Made by a program: the position numbers and the translations under genes
In this document: positions 1 to 7,913 of the stretch, piece after piece
Layout of the letters: each line of letters begins with the position of its first letter
How positions within the stretch are numbered: position 1 is the first letter of the stretch
The notes under the pieces: model-generated
Seen by the model: the letters and a program-made list of their open reading frames with translations, nothing else
Databases searched by the model: none
What the model was told of the DNA's origin: nothing
Assembly: GCF_028715765.1 (NCBI RefSeq)
Contig: NZ_JAQURE010000035.1
Location: 1-34,828 of the forward strand
From: Rhodoferax sp.
Lineage (GTDB): Bacteria; Pseudomonadota; Gammaproteobacteria; Burkholderiales; Burkholderiaceae_C
DNA length: 34,828 nt
Direction: 5' to 3'

Positions 1-204
1 TACACCAACGACCAAGGTCAGCCGGTGGAGGGCTGGTTTGAAGACTGGTGGTCACTCAAGCTGAAAACGGCGTTTGTCAAAACTGAAAAGCTCGCCGGCA
101 TGGCGTTTTTTGTCCTTGGGTACGACCGTCAAGAGCTGCTGCACTTTTACTTGCAGCAAGCCAAACCCAGCACCCTCGATGAGTTGATTTCTGTCACGCA
201 GTGA
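1..204 (+). CDS. C-terminal fragment of a probable glycoside hydrolase family 18-type protein
   Basis: The reading frame is open from the first base and stops with TGA at 202-204, leaving 67 residues of a gene that begins outside the window. The visible tail has EGWFEDWWSLKLKTAF followed by KLAGMAFFVLGYD, which resembles the last barrel strand and helix of GH18 chitinase or YaaH-like domains, where a W/D-rich stretch is followed by a hydrophobic strand ending in an acidic residue. The catalytic DxxDxDxE motif would lie upstream and is not visible, so activity cannot be judged. It runs convergently with radA with about 50 bp between the stops. The family call rests on a short tail only; another TIM-barrel hydrolase is possible. 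Confidence 0.45.
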   Translation, partial: YTNDQGQPVEGWFEDWWSLKLKTAFVKTEKLAGMAFFVLGYDRQELLHFYLQQAKPSTLDELISVTQ

Positions 205-256
205 GCGCCGGGCGCACGCATGTTTGGCTTGGTGCGGCGTGATTGCTTTACAAGCC

Positions 257-1633
257 TTACAGCCCCCGCACCACTTCCATGGCCTGCTCAACGCGTTCCA
301 CGGGGTGAATCGTCAGACCTTCAAAGTCTTTTGATGTCAGGTTCTTGGGCGCATTGGCCTTGGGCACCACGGCGATGCTAAAGCCTAATTTGGCAGCTTC
401 CTTGAGTCGCTCTTGACCGCGTGGTGCGGGTCGTACCTCGCCTGCCAGACCAATTTCACCAAAGGCAAAAAAGCCTTTCGGCAGCGGTTTGCTCCGCAGG
501 CTGGAGGTAATCGCCAACAGCACCGCCAAGTCTGCGGCGGGCTCTGAAATGCGCACCCCGCCCACCGCATTGACAAACACATCTTGATCCATGCAGGCCA
601 CCCCCGCATGGCGGTGCAATACGGCCAGCAGCATGGCCAGCCGGTCTTTGTCCAGACCCACACTCAGTCGCCTGGGCGCCGGGCCGCCACTGTCCACCAG
701 CGCCTGAATTTCCACCAGCATCGGGCGTGTGCCCTCCAGTGTGACCATCACACAGCTGCCAGGCACCGGTTCGGCGTGCTGGCTTAAAAAGATCGCGCTG
801 GGGTTGCTGACTCCTTTCAGGCCTCTTTCGGTCATGGCAAACACACCAATTTCATTGACGGCACCAAAGCGATTTTTGATGGCACGCACCAGCCTAAAAC
901 TGCTGTGGGTGTCGCCTTCAAAGTACAGCACGGTGTCGACCATGTGCTCCAGCACACGCGGGCCAGCCAAAGCACCTTCTTTGGTCACATGCCCCACCAG
1001 CACAATGCTCACGCCGCTGGCTTTGGCGGCACGGGTCAGGTGGGCGGCACATTCACGCACCTGCGCCACCGACCCGGGTGCCGAGGTGAGCTGCTCGGAG
1101 TAAACGGTTTGAATCGAGTCTATGACCGCAATGTTGGGCTTCATGGACTCCAAAGTGGAGAGAATTTTGTCCAAGCCAATTTCAGCCAGCACTTTGACTT
1201 GAGAGCCGTTCAGCCCCAAGCGGCGTGCCCGCAGCGCCACTTGCGCACCGCTTTCCTCGCCCGTCACATACAAGGTGTTTTGGCCACTGCGCTGCAGCGA
1301 ATCAAGGGCTTGCAGCAGCAAGGTGGACTTGCCAATGCCAGGGTCACCGCCCATCAGCACCACGCCACCTTCCACCATGCCGCCACCTAGCACCCGGTCT
1401 AGCTCCTCATGCCCGGTGGGGGTGCGGGCAAAGTCGACGGCATCGATGTCACCCAAAATGGCCACAGCGCCTGTTTTGGCCAGGGATGCAAAGCGGTTTT
1501 TGGTGGGGGTGGCGCTGTCTGGCGCGGATTCAAGCAAGGTGTTCCAGGCATTGCAGCTGGGGCATTTGCCCTGCCACTTGGGGCTGATGCCGCCGCAATC
1601 AGAACAGACGTAATGGGTTTTTTCTTTGGCCAT
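257..1633 (-). CDS. radA: DNA repair protein RadA (branch-migration ATPase)
   Basis: RadA is a RecA-like ATPase that promotes branch migration during recombinational repair. From the start at 1633 (MAKEKTHYVC) the protein has 458 residues, the usual length. It shows a four-cysteine zinc finger (C10, C13, C24, C27), Walker A GDPGIGKST at about 96-104, the diagnostic KNRFG motif in the middle, and a C-terminal Lon-protease-like domain containing GVRISEPAADLAVLLAI. The frame can be extended nine codons to 1660, but MAKEK is the conserved N-terminus. In related bacteria radA often lies close to alr; here a cytochrome/quinoprotein pair, a P-type ATPase and an HD-GYP gene lie between them. Convergent with the fragment at 1-204. 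Confidence 0.97.
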   Translation of the reverse strand: MAKEKTHYVCSDCGGISPKWQGKCPSCNAWNTLLESAPDSATPTKNRFASLAKTGAVAILGDIDAVDFARTPTGHEELDRVLGGGMVEGGVVLMGGDPGIGKSTLLLQALDSLQRSGQNTLYVTGEESGAQVALRARRLGLNGSQVKVLAEIGLDKILSTLESMKPNIAVIDSIQTVYSEQLTSAPGSVAQVRECAAHLTRAAKASGVSIVLVGHVTKEGALAGPRVLEHMVDTVLYFEGDTHSSFRLVRAIKNRFGAVNEIGVFAMTERGLKGVSNPSAIFLSQHAEPVPGSCVMVTLEGTRPMLVEIQALVDSGGPAPRRLSVGLDKDRLAMLLAVLHRHAGVACMDQDVFVNAVGGVRISEPAADLAVLLAITSSLRSKPLPKGFFAFGEIGLAGEVRPAPRGQERLKEAAKLGFSIAVVPKANAPKNLTSKDFEGLTIHPVERVEQAMEVVRGL

Positions 1634-1698
1634 GGCAGGGATGATAGGGGTTAAACCCATAAGCCATCACACTGCCATGGCAAAGTTTGACCACTGAA

Positions 1699-2784
1699 CT
1701 ACCACTGTGCCAGCTGCACTTCACCCGTGTCGCTGGCCATCACGGCACGACCGCCGGCAAGCGGCAGCACGGTCGGGCGCAAGTCGTGCGCAAAGGGAAT
1801 GCGCAAGCGTTCACGCCCGGTATCGGCATCCAGCACATGCAGCATTTGCTTCATGTCCAGGCAATACACCTGGTTTTCAAAAGTCACAATTTCGGCCATC
1901 ATGTGACCCCAATTGGCAGCATTGTTGCCATACACCGTGGTTTGATGTTTCCAGCGCACCGCGCCCGTGTCCACATCAATGGCATAAATGTAGCCAACCG
2001 GTGACCACAGGTAAGCCGTGTCACCCGAGACATGGTGTGAGTTGATGAAGTTGCCCGCCTTGAAGGTCCACTTGACCTTGCCGCTGTTGACATCAATGCC
2101 ATACAGCAGCTCGGTGTAAGTGCCGGCAATCAGCATGTTGCCCGTCACATACATCTGGCGCACATACTGCCATTTGGCTTTTTCGTCCAACTGCCATTTG
2201 AGCTTGCCATCTGCCTCGTTCAAGGCGTACAGCAGCCCATTGCCAGGGCCAAAAAACACAGTGCCGTTGGCCACCGTGGGGGCATATGACGCAGTGCAAT
2301 CCACTTCGTCGGCAAAACGCCAGTCAATGTGGCCGGTTTGGTTGTTCAACGCCAGCAGCTCATGACCATCGCCCACGTAGGTGCGTTCGGGTGTCACAAA
2401 GGGCGTGCCCACTTGCAAAATCGCTTTGTGTAGCCAGCGGCGTTGGCCGTCTGCCATGTTCCAGGCGCCCAACTCACGTTGACCACCGCTGATGACCGAT
2501 TGACCTGCTGCACGCGGCCGATAAACCGCGTTGCTGCTCAAGCCGTGGGGTGTGTTCCAGACCAGGCCATCTGAGTCAGGGTCAATGCGCCCGACAGAGG
2601 TGTCGCCGTTGAAAAACACATGGCCGTCAACCCACGCCAAGGGCGCGAGTGTGGCATTGCCACTGGCCCAGCGACGCACCACTTGCGGTGTTTTGGTCGC
2701 TGCAGAAACGACAAAGGTGGGAACTAGCCCACCTGCTGCGAGTGCCGCCACAAAGTGGCGGCGATTCAGTTTGCCTGAAACCAT
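1699..2784 (-). CDS. Exported PQQ-like beta-propeller (quinoprotein-type) protein
   Basis: 361 residues from the start at 2784. The N-terminus carries NRRHFVAALAAGGLVPTFVV, a twin-arginine-like motif plus hydrophobic core, so export is likely. The rest is made of propeller blades with the PQQ-repeat signature, for example LLALNNQTGHIDWRF, LYALNEADGKLKWQL, LYGIDVNSGKVKWTF and YAIDVDTGAVRWKH. Such folds occur in quinoprotein dehydrogenases and in BamB-type scaffolds; I see no classical vicinal-cysteine dehydrogenase motif, so PQQ binding is unproven. The start codon overlaps the stop of the upstream di-haem cytochrome gene (TGATG), so the two are translationally coupled. A periplasmic redox role is inferred from that partner. 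A longer start at 2814 is possible but would lie inside the cytochrome gene. Confidence 0.8.
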   Translation of the reverse strand: MVSGKLNRRHFVAALAAGGLVPTFVVSAATKTPQVVRRWASGNATLAPLAWVDGHVFFNGDTSVGRIDPDSDGLVWNTPHGLSSNAVYRPRAAGQSVISGGQRELGAWNMADGQRRWLHKAILQVGTPFVTPERTYVGDGHELLALNNQTGHIDWRFADEVDCTASYAPTVANGTVFFGPGNGLLYALNEADGKLKWQLDEKAKWQYVRQMYVTGNMLIAGTYTELLYGIDVNSGKVKWTFKAGNFINSHHVSGDTAYLWSPVGYIYAIDVDTGAVRWKHQTTVYGNNAANWGHMMAEIVTFENQVYCLDMKQMLHVLDADTGRERLRIPFAHDLRPTVLPLAGGRAVMASDTGEVQLAQW

Positions 2785-3683
2785 CAGTCGCACTTGGCTC
2801 CTTGCTTGATCCATGCGTTCAAGATGGTGGTGTTGGGATGGTCACGTGGCTCGGACGGGCTGATGCCGGGAGGCATGCGGTCTTCGCTCAAATGTTGCCA
2901 CACAAAGCTCAAAGAAGAGTTGCCGGGGACGATCACTTTGGTGGCTTTGTCCACGCCTTTGGCGACTGAGTCAGCACCCAACAAAATGCCGGCATGGGTA
3001 GACAGGTTCAACTCGTGGAAGCTTGGTGGCTCTTGGTTGGACATGTGGCAAGAGGTGCAGGCCGGGGTTTCAGGACCAAACGAGTTAGGTGTTTTGAACA
3101 ACGGCTGAACGTTCTTGGCAAAGTTGTCGTCGTTCTTGGCACCGTCGTCAATCCAGTTTTTCACCAACATGTGGTTGGCGGTGTAGGTGGGGTTGTCAAA
3201 GCTTTGACCCAGCGGCATGCGGTTGTTGCGCAGGCGGCGCACCAAGATGTCACGCTTGCCATCTTTGCCTGGTGTGAATACGGCGCGTTTGGGTTTTTCA
3301 GTAGAGCCTTCATTCATGCCTTTGCAGGTGCTCAAGTCCAAACCGCGGTAGCTTTTGCTGGGGTCATTGGAGTTGTGGCAAGTGGTGCAAGCCACGCCTG
3401 GGCCAAAGGCATTTGGCGTGTTCATCAAGGTGTTGATGTACCTGTAGGTGATGGGAATGTTGCGCTTGATGATCAGTTCTTGAACCACATGGTCATCAGC
3501 ACCGGGGGGCGCCAACTTGCCATCTTTCATGTCTTGAATCATTTGCTCAGCCAGCGACATGCGGGCTTTGGGTGTTTCTTGAGCGAATGCGCTGGTGGCA
3601 AAACCCGCGCTCAGTGCTGCAACGACACAGCCTGCTTTGGCGATCTGGGAAAGCCGGAGTTTGGTGGAAAGTGAAAGGGGCAT
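2784..3683 (-). CDS. Periplasmic di-haem cytochrome c with duplicated domain
   Basis: 299 residues beginning [11 protein letters not shown]. An AAGGAG ribosome site sits seven bases before the ATG at 3683; a TTG just upstream at 3686 is in frame but less well placed. A Sec signal peptide ends near SAFAQ. Two haem sites are visible, CTTCH and CTSCH, each preceded by an N-x-FGP motif, followed by RMPLG or RMPPG (candidate methionine axial ligand) and ending in W-I-x-x-GAK. The two halves therefore look like an internal duplication. It is coupled by a TGATG overlap to the quinoprotein-like gene and probably passes electrons from it or to it in the periplasm. Substrate and final electron acceptor are unknown. 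The promoter side faces the 344-bp intergenic region. Confidence 0.85.
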   Translation of the reverse strand: MPLSLSTKLRLSQIAKAGCVVAALSAGFATSAFAQETPKARMSLAEQMIQDMKDGKLAPPGADDHVVQELIIKRNIPITYRYINTLMNTPNAFGPGVACTTCHNSNDPSKSYRGLDLSTCKGMNEGSTEKPKRAVFTPGKDGKRDILVRRLRNNRMPLGQSFDNPTYTANHMLVKNWIDDGAKNDDNFAKNVQPLFKTPNSFGPETPACTSCHMSNQEPPSFHELNLSTHAGILLGADSVAKGVDKATKVIVPGNSSLSFVWQHLSEDRMPPGISPSEPRDHPNTTILNAWIKQGAKCD

Positions 3684-3786
3684 CAAAATCTCCTTGTTGG
3701 TTGAATGCAGCGCAATGGTAAAAGCCTTAAGACACCTTAAGGATAGGGGTTTTCTCTAACAAGTGTTACAAAATGGCACTTTTTTT

Positions 3787-3805
3787 GTCACATCTGACAT
3801 GTGAC
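3787..3805. promoter_or_regulatory. 19-bp perfect inverted repeat, putative operator
   Basis: GTCACAT, a five-base spacer CTGAC, then ATGTGAC. It overlaps two direct CTGACATG copies that start 11 bp apart (3794 and 3805), about one helical turn. It lies about 105 bp upstream of the cytochrome c start and 220 bp upstream of the P-type ATPase, so it could serve either. The function is inferred from symmetry only. Confidence 0.4.
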
Positions 3806-3932
3806 TGACATGGTTCGTCAATTTTCTGCAGAGTTGACATTGCGCCAAGAAATGTCAGGCGGTCGATCACCTCAATGCCGATCTGAGGTTCACAACAGGT
3901 TGTTTTCACTCGCGTCTGTGCGTCTGCTGACA

Positions 3933-3960
3933 TTGAAACGCCATCATAAAGTGCTATTCT
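3933..3960 (+). promoter_or_regulatory. Candidate sigma-70 promoter for the P-type ATPase gene
   Basis: TTGAAA at 3933-3938 and TATTCT at 3955-3960 are separated by 16 bp. Transcription would start near 3967, giving a 5' leader of about 60 bases that consists almost entirely of the dispersed repeat copy at 3971-4022. Confidence 0.35.
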
Positions 3961-3970
3961 TGAAGTTTCA

Positions 3971-4022
3971 AAATAGTATTTATTTCATAGCTGTTTATGC
4001 ATATAAATAAAGGGCTAGAGGT
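3971..4022 (+). repeat. Dispersed AT-rich repeat, copy 1 (plus orientation)
   Basis: An AT-rich stretch is followed by CATAGCTGTTTATGC, an AT-rich middle and the GGGCTAGAGGTC end. It matches the copy at 31086-31132 closely. The AGAGG at its end sits about seven bases before the ATPase ATG and probably acts as its ribosome-binding site. Confidence 0.65.
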
Positions 4023-4027
4023 CATTT

Positions 4028-6748
4028 ATGCCTAAAAAATCAACGCTTGCTGAGTCCTCGTCTACCGCTGCTGTGTTGCGGCAGGGGTTAACGGCTGCCC
4101 AAGCTGCGCAAGTGCTTCAAACTGACGGTGCCAACGAGTTGCCTGCTGATCAGCCGCGTGGCTGGTGGGGCATTGCCCGCGAAACCCTGTCAGACCCCAT
4201 GTTTGCCCTGCTGTTGGGCGCGGGTGTGTTGTATTTGGTGCTGGGCGATTGGCAAGAAGGACTCATTTTGTTTGGCCTGGTGTGCGTGGTGTTGGCGCTG
4301 ACCCTTTACCAGGAAGGCAAGACCGAGCGCGCCATTGCGTCGTTGCGCGATTTGTCCAGCCCACGTGCTTTGGTCTGGCGCGATGGCGCCGCCACCCGCA
4401 TTGCCGGGCGGGATGTGGTGCGTGGCGATGTGTTGCTGCTGGCCGAAGGTGACCGCATTGCCGCTGATGCAGTGCTGCTGCACGGCACAGAGCTGCAAAC
4501 CGATGAGTCGCTGCTCACCGGCGAGCCCTTGCCCGTTGACAAGGTGGCGGCCCATGCCGATGTGCGGCCAGTGTTAAACCATCCGAACGCTGCCCAACCT
4601 GACCCAGCGTGCCTGCTGTACTCTGGCACGCTGCTGGTGCGCGGGCAGGGGCTGGCACGGGTCACAGCCACTGGCTTGCAAAGCGAAATAGGCCGCATTG
4701 GCCAGGCGTTGGGGGGGCTGGGGCATGAGGCATCACCGCTTAAATTGCAGATGGCTCAGCTGGTGAAAGTGTTGGCCTGGGTGGCCGTGGGTGCGAGCTT
4801 GTTTTTGTTCATGGCTTATGGCTTGATGCGGGGCGACTGGTTGGGGGCTGTGCTGGCGGGCATTGCCCTGGCCATGGCCTTGTTGCCGCAAGAATTTACT
4901 GTGGTGCTGACGGTCATTCCGGCCTTGGGCGCTTGGCGCCTGTCCAAGCAGCAGGTGTTGACTCGGCGCATTGCCGCCATCGAGACGCTGGGGGCCACCA
5001 GCGTGCTGTGTGTTGACAAAACCGGCACCTTGACTGAGAACCGTATGACGGTGGCTGAACTGTATGTGCCGTCATGCAGCGCCACCCAAGTCGCACCGTC
5101 AACCTCGGCACCCGCGCAGCCCCAGACGCTGCGCATCGACTACGGCAACCACTCAGATTTGCCTGAAGACTTTCATGCCCTGGTGGAGTTTTCCATTTTG
5201 GCCAGCGTGCCCGATCCGTTTGACCCGATGGAAAAAGCCTTTCACAGCTTGGGGCAACATTTTTTAAAAAACACCGAGCACTTGCACCAAGACTGGACGC
5301 TGGTGCAAACCTATGGCCTCACGCCTGAGCTGCGCGCCATGTCGCACGTGTGGCGTGCCCACACCGGTGCTGCGCATGTGGTGGCAGCCAAAGGCGCACC
5401 GGAAGCGATTGTGGATTTGTGCCACCTGGCGCCGGCAATGCAGCAGCGCATCGCACAAGCGGTTGAGGCCATGGCGGCGCAAGGCTTGCGTGTGCTGGGG
5501 GTGGCGCGGGCGCGCTTTGAAGGGCATGACTGGCCGGCCATTGAGCATGACTTTGACTTTGAGTTCATCGGGCTGCTGGGCTTGGCCGACCCGCTGCGCG
5601 CTGAAATTAAAAATTCTGTGGCGCAAGCCCAAGCGGCTGGCATTCGGGTGGTGATGATCACCGGCGATTACCCCGCCACCGCTGCCGCCATCGCCCAACA
5701 AGCGGGGCTGCTGCCCCCAGCCACGCCAACTGCGCTCAAGACCCCGCTGTCAGCGCCGGGTTGGCTGTTGACTGGTGACGAACTGGCGCAGCTGACCGAG
5801 GCCGAAGTTCAGACGCGACTGCGCACCGTGACCGTTTGCGCCCGCATTGCGCCCCGCCAGAAATTGCAAATTGTGCAAGCCCTCAAGGCCAATGGCAGCG
5901 TGGTGGCCATGACCGGTGATGGGGTGAACGACGCGCCCGCGCTCAAGGCCGCGCATGTGGGGGTGGCCATGGGCGGGCGCGGCACCGATGTGGCGCGCGA
6001 AGCTGCCAGTGTGGTGCTGCTGGACGACAACTTTGCATCCATCGTGGGTGCGGTGCGCTTGGGTCGGCGAATTTTTGACAACCTTCGCAAGTCCATGAGT
6101 TACATCCTGGCGGTGCATGTGCCGATTGCCGGCATGGCCTTGTTGCCAGTGTTGTTGGGCTGGCCTACCGTGTTGTTCCCGCTGCACATTGCGTTTTTGG
6201 AGCTGGTGATCGACCCCTCATGCTCCATGGTGTTTGAAAACGAGCCCGAAGAAGCCGACGTGATGCAACGCCCGCCGCGCGATGTGCACACGCCGTTGTT
6301 TGGCGGTTTGACGTTGGGTTTGGCGCTGCTACAAGGCCTGGGCGCATTGGCGCTGGTGCTGGCTGCCACTGCGTGGGGCGCTGGCCACTTGGCCGAAGCG
6401 ACAACCCGGGCGTTTGCTTTTGCCGTGCTCGTGTGCACCAATCTGGCGTTGATTTTTTCAAATCGCAGTCGCGTTGGCTCGTTGTGGGTCAGTCTCTGGG
6501 TGCCCAACCGCACGCTGTGGCTGGTGGTGGGTGCGGCGCTGGGGCTGCTGCTGCTGGCGCTGTACGTGCCGTGGCTGGCACGGCTGTTTGCCTTTGAGCC
6601 GCTGCCGCTGCCGTATTTGGCTGGCGCGTTGGGGCTGGGCGGGCTAGGCTTGGCCTGGTTTGAGGGCGTGAAAAAAATCAGCGCCACGCTTGCGCCTGCG
6701 GCTAAACCCCGTACTGCTGGCGCAGGCGACGAATGCGCTCGAGGTTGA
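4028..6748 (+). CDS. Cation-translocating P-type ATPase (type II-like)
   Basis: 906 residues; an inner-membrane pump that couples ATP hydrolysis to cation transport. The N-terminal cation-ATPase domain (GLTAAQAAQVLQTDGANELP) is followed by the actuator motif TGEP at 164-167, phosphorylation motif DKTGT at D330, and hinge motif TGDGVNDAP from residue 629. The C-terminal part is a cluster of membrane segments. No N-terminal CxxC metal-binding domain or CPx membrane motif is seen, so this is not a Cu/Zn/Cd P1B pump; the layout fits the Ca2+-type II group. In membrane segment 4 the usual PEGLP-type motif reads PQEF at 287-290, placing Gln where a cation-binding Glu usually sits. The ion is therefore uncertain. 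Its last 47 bases overlap the convergent HD-GYP gene. Confidence 0.9.
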   Translation: MPKKSTLAESSSTAAVLRQGLTAAQAAQVLQTDGANELPADQPRGWWGIARETLSDPMFALLLGAGVLYLVLGDWQEGLILFGLVCVVLALTLYQEGKTERAIASLRDLSSPRALVWRDGAATRIAGRDVVRGDVLLLAEGDRIAADAVLLHGTELQTDESLLTGEPLPVDKVAAHADVRPVLNHPNAAQPDPACLLYSGTLLVRGQGLARVTATGLQSEIGRIGQALGGLGHEASPLKLQMAQLVKVLAWVAVGASLFLFMAYGLMRGDWLGAVLAGIALAMALLPQEFTVVLTVIPALGAWRLSKQQVLTRRIAAIETLGATSVLCVDKTGTLTENRMTVAELYVPSCSATQVAPSTSAPAQPQTLRIDYGNHSDLPEDFHALVEFSILASVPDPFDPMEKAFHSLGQHFLKNTEHLHQDWTLVQTYGLTPELRAMSHVWRAHTGAAHVVAAKGAPEAIVDLCHLAPAMQQRIAQAVEAMAAQGLRVLGVARARFEGHDWPAIEHDFDFEFIGLLGLADPLRAEIKNSVAQAQAAGIRVVMITGDYPATAAAIAQQAGLLPPATPTALKTPLSAPGWLLTGDELAQLTEAEVQTRLRTVTVCARIAPRQKLQIVQALKANGSVVAMTGDGVNDAPALKAAHVGVAMGGRGTDVAREAASVVLLDDNFASIVGAVRLGRRIFDNLRKSMSYILAVHVPIAGMALLPVLLGWPTVLFPLHIAFLELVIDPSCSMVFENEPEEADVMQRPPRDVHTPLFGGLTLGLALLQGLGALALVLAATAWGAGHLAEATTRAFAFAVLVCTNLALIFSNRSRVGSLWVSLWVPNRTLWLVVGAALGLLLLALYVPWLARLFAFEPLPLPYLAGALGLGGLGLAWFEGVKKISATLAPAAKPRTAGAGDECARG

Positions 6749-7913
6749 TGCGCACATTGATCTGGCTAGCGGGCACGGGTGCGCGCACGCTGTGGTCAGG
6801 GCGACTGGTGTCGTGGTAAACATAGGCGCTCATGGGCATGCCTTGGGCGTTGATCAGGCTCGCCACATGGGGCGTGGTGGCCTTGTCGCCGCGCGCAATC
6901 ACCACCGCCAGGTCGCCATTGGCCAATTGCACATAGGTGCCAGGCGGGTAAAACCCCAGCACGCTGGCCATGGCCACGCGCTGCTGCTGGCTGTGGGCAT
7001 CGGCTTCTAGCACCATGGACTTGGCAGCACCAAACGCCGTCATGGCCGGGCGGCTCAAGCGCGGTGCCATCTTGGCCACCAGGGTGTCGGCCAGGTGCAG
7101 CAGCTCCACGCCGGCTTGCTGCTCGGCATGGCCGGTGGCCTCTTGCGGGTTGTGATGAAAGTGCACGGTGTCAAGCCATTCGGGGTCTTGAATGCCAAAG
7201 CCGCGCAAGATGTCGGCACTGCTGGGCGGGTGCGAGGTAATCAAGGCGCGCTGGGCTGGGCTGGGGGCTTTGAGCTGGCGCGCCAAATGGTCTTGCGGGC
7301 GCGCCATGCCAATGTTCATCACCAAGGCGGAGCGCATCAGCAGCATGCGGCTGCTCATGGGCAGTGCCAGCCGAGTTGCAGTCAGCGCGCTCACCACGCC
7401 GCTGAGCAGCGCATGGGTGGCGCAGTAACCCAGTTCCAGGTCGGGCAGCGCCTGAAACAGCACAAACAGCCCTTCATCTGGGTCTGCCGTGAGCAATTGC
7501 ATGGCCTTTTGCTCCAGGCCTTGCAGTCTGGGCAGGGGGGAATTGGCCTGCGCACCTTGGTAAAGCAAGCCGCGCAACACTTCTTGCAGGTCGAGCCAGC
7601 CGCCTTCGACGGCGCGGCCTTCCAGGTAATCGGTGTCCAAAATTTCATCGGGCATGGGCAGCTGGGCGATGGCTGCCATGTCCAGCCCCTTGAGCCGCAT
7701 GGCGCGCATGGTGCGGTCCAGTGCGCGTTGCCAGGCTTGGGCATCGGTTTCGGTCATGCAGGCCTGGTGCTGCGCCAGCATCTCGCGGTGAGCCAGCGAC
7801 TGCAGCATTTGCCCGCGGCGCAACAGCAAGCGGCCATCAGGGGTGCGAATATCAACCGGCAAGGCGCGCCCCAACTGCACGCGTGCCAACGGCACCGGTA
7901 CGTAAGTCAGCAT
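6702..7913 (-). CDS. HD-GYP-related protein with degenerate catalytic motifs
   Basis: About 403 residues from the start at 7913, which overlaps the alr stop (TGATG), so the two are translationally coupled. The N-terminal segment (ALPVDIRTPDGRLLLRRGQ) and the C-terminal segment (VLGFYPPGTYVQLANGDLAV) are typical of betaproteobacterial HD-GYP c-di-GMP phosphodiesterase-like proteins. The central domain keeps the HP and HH positions (SHPPSSADILRGFG, HFHHNP), but the HDIGK dyad reads MNIGM and the GYP motif is not recognisable. It is therefore probably a catalytically dead c-di-GMP-related receptor or scaffold. A longer start at 7955 exists but lies inside alr. The 3' end overlaps the convergent ATPase gene by 47 bp. 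Confidence 0.75.
   Translation of the reverse strand: MLTYVPVPLARVQLGRALPVDIRTPDGRLLLRRGQMLQSLAHREMLAQHQACMTETDAQAWQRALDRTMRAMRLKGLDMAAIAQLPMPDEILDTDYLEGRAVEGGWLDLQEVLRGLLYQGAQANSPLPRLQGLEQKAMQLLTADPDEGLFVLFQALPDLELGYCATHALLSGVVSALTATRLALPMSSRMLLMRSALVMNIGMARPQDHLARQLKAPSPAQRALITSHPPSSADILRGFGIQDPEWLDTVHFHHNPQEATGHAEQQAGVELLHLADTLVAKMAPRLSRPAMTAFGAAKSMVLEADAHSQQQRVAMASVLGFYPPGTYVQLANGDLAVVIARGDKATTPHVASLINAQGMPMSAYVYHDTSRPDHSVRAPVPASQINVRINLERIRRLRQQYGV

Larger units (their letters stand above)
3684..4027. other. 344-bp divergent intergenic region with repeated hexamers
   Basis: No convincing gene lies here. The region separates the minus-strand cytochrome gene from the plus-strand P-type ATPase gene. 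It holds two CCTTAAG boxes 10 bp apart (3725-3731, 3735-3742), a perfect 7-5-7 inverted repeat at 3787-3805, TGACAT hexamers at 3795, 3806, 3835 and 3928 and an inverted one at 3852, a candidate sigma-70 promoter at 3933-3960, and a copy of the dispersed AT-rich repeat at 3971-4022. The density of repeated hexamers suggests regulator binding, but no regulator can be assigned. Confidence 0.6.

Noticed and set aside
2994..3674. A 226-codon frame on the plus strand opposite the cytochrome c gene
   Set aside because: The minus strand has a signal peptide and two CxxCH motifs; the plus frame is its antisense shadow.
3801..4010. A 69-codon open frame in the divergent intergenic region
   Set aside because: Its composition follows the AT-rich regulatory region, it runs through the dispersed repeat and has no recognisable domain or good ribosome site.
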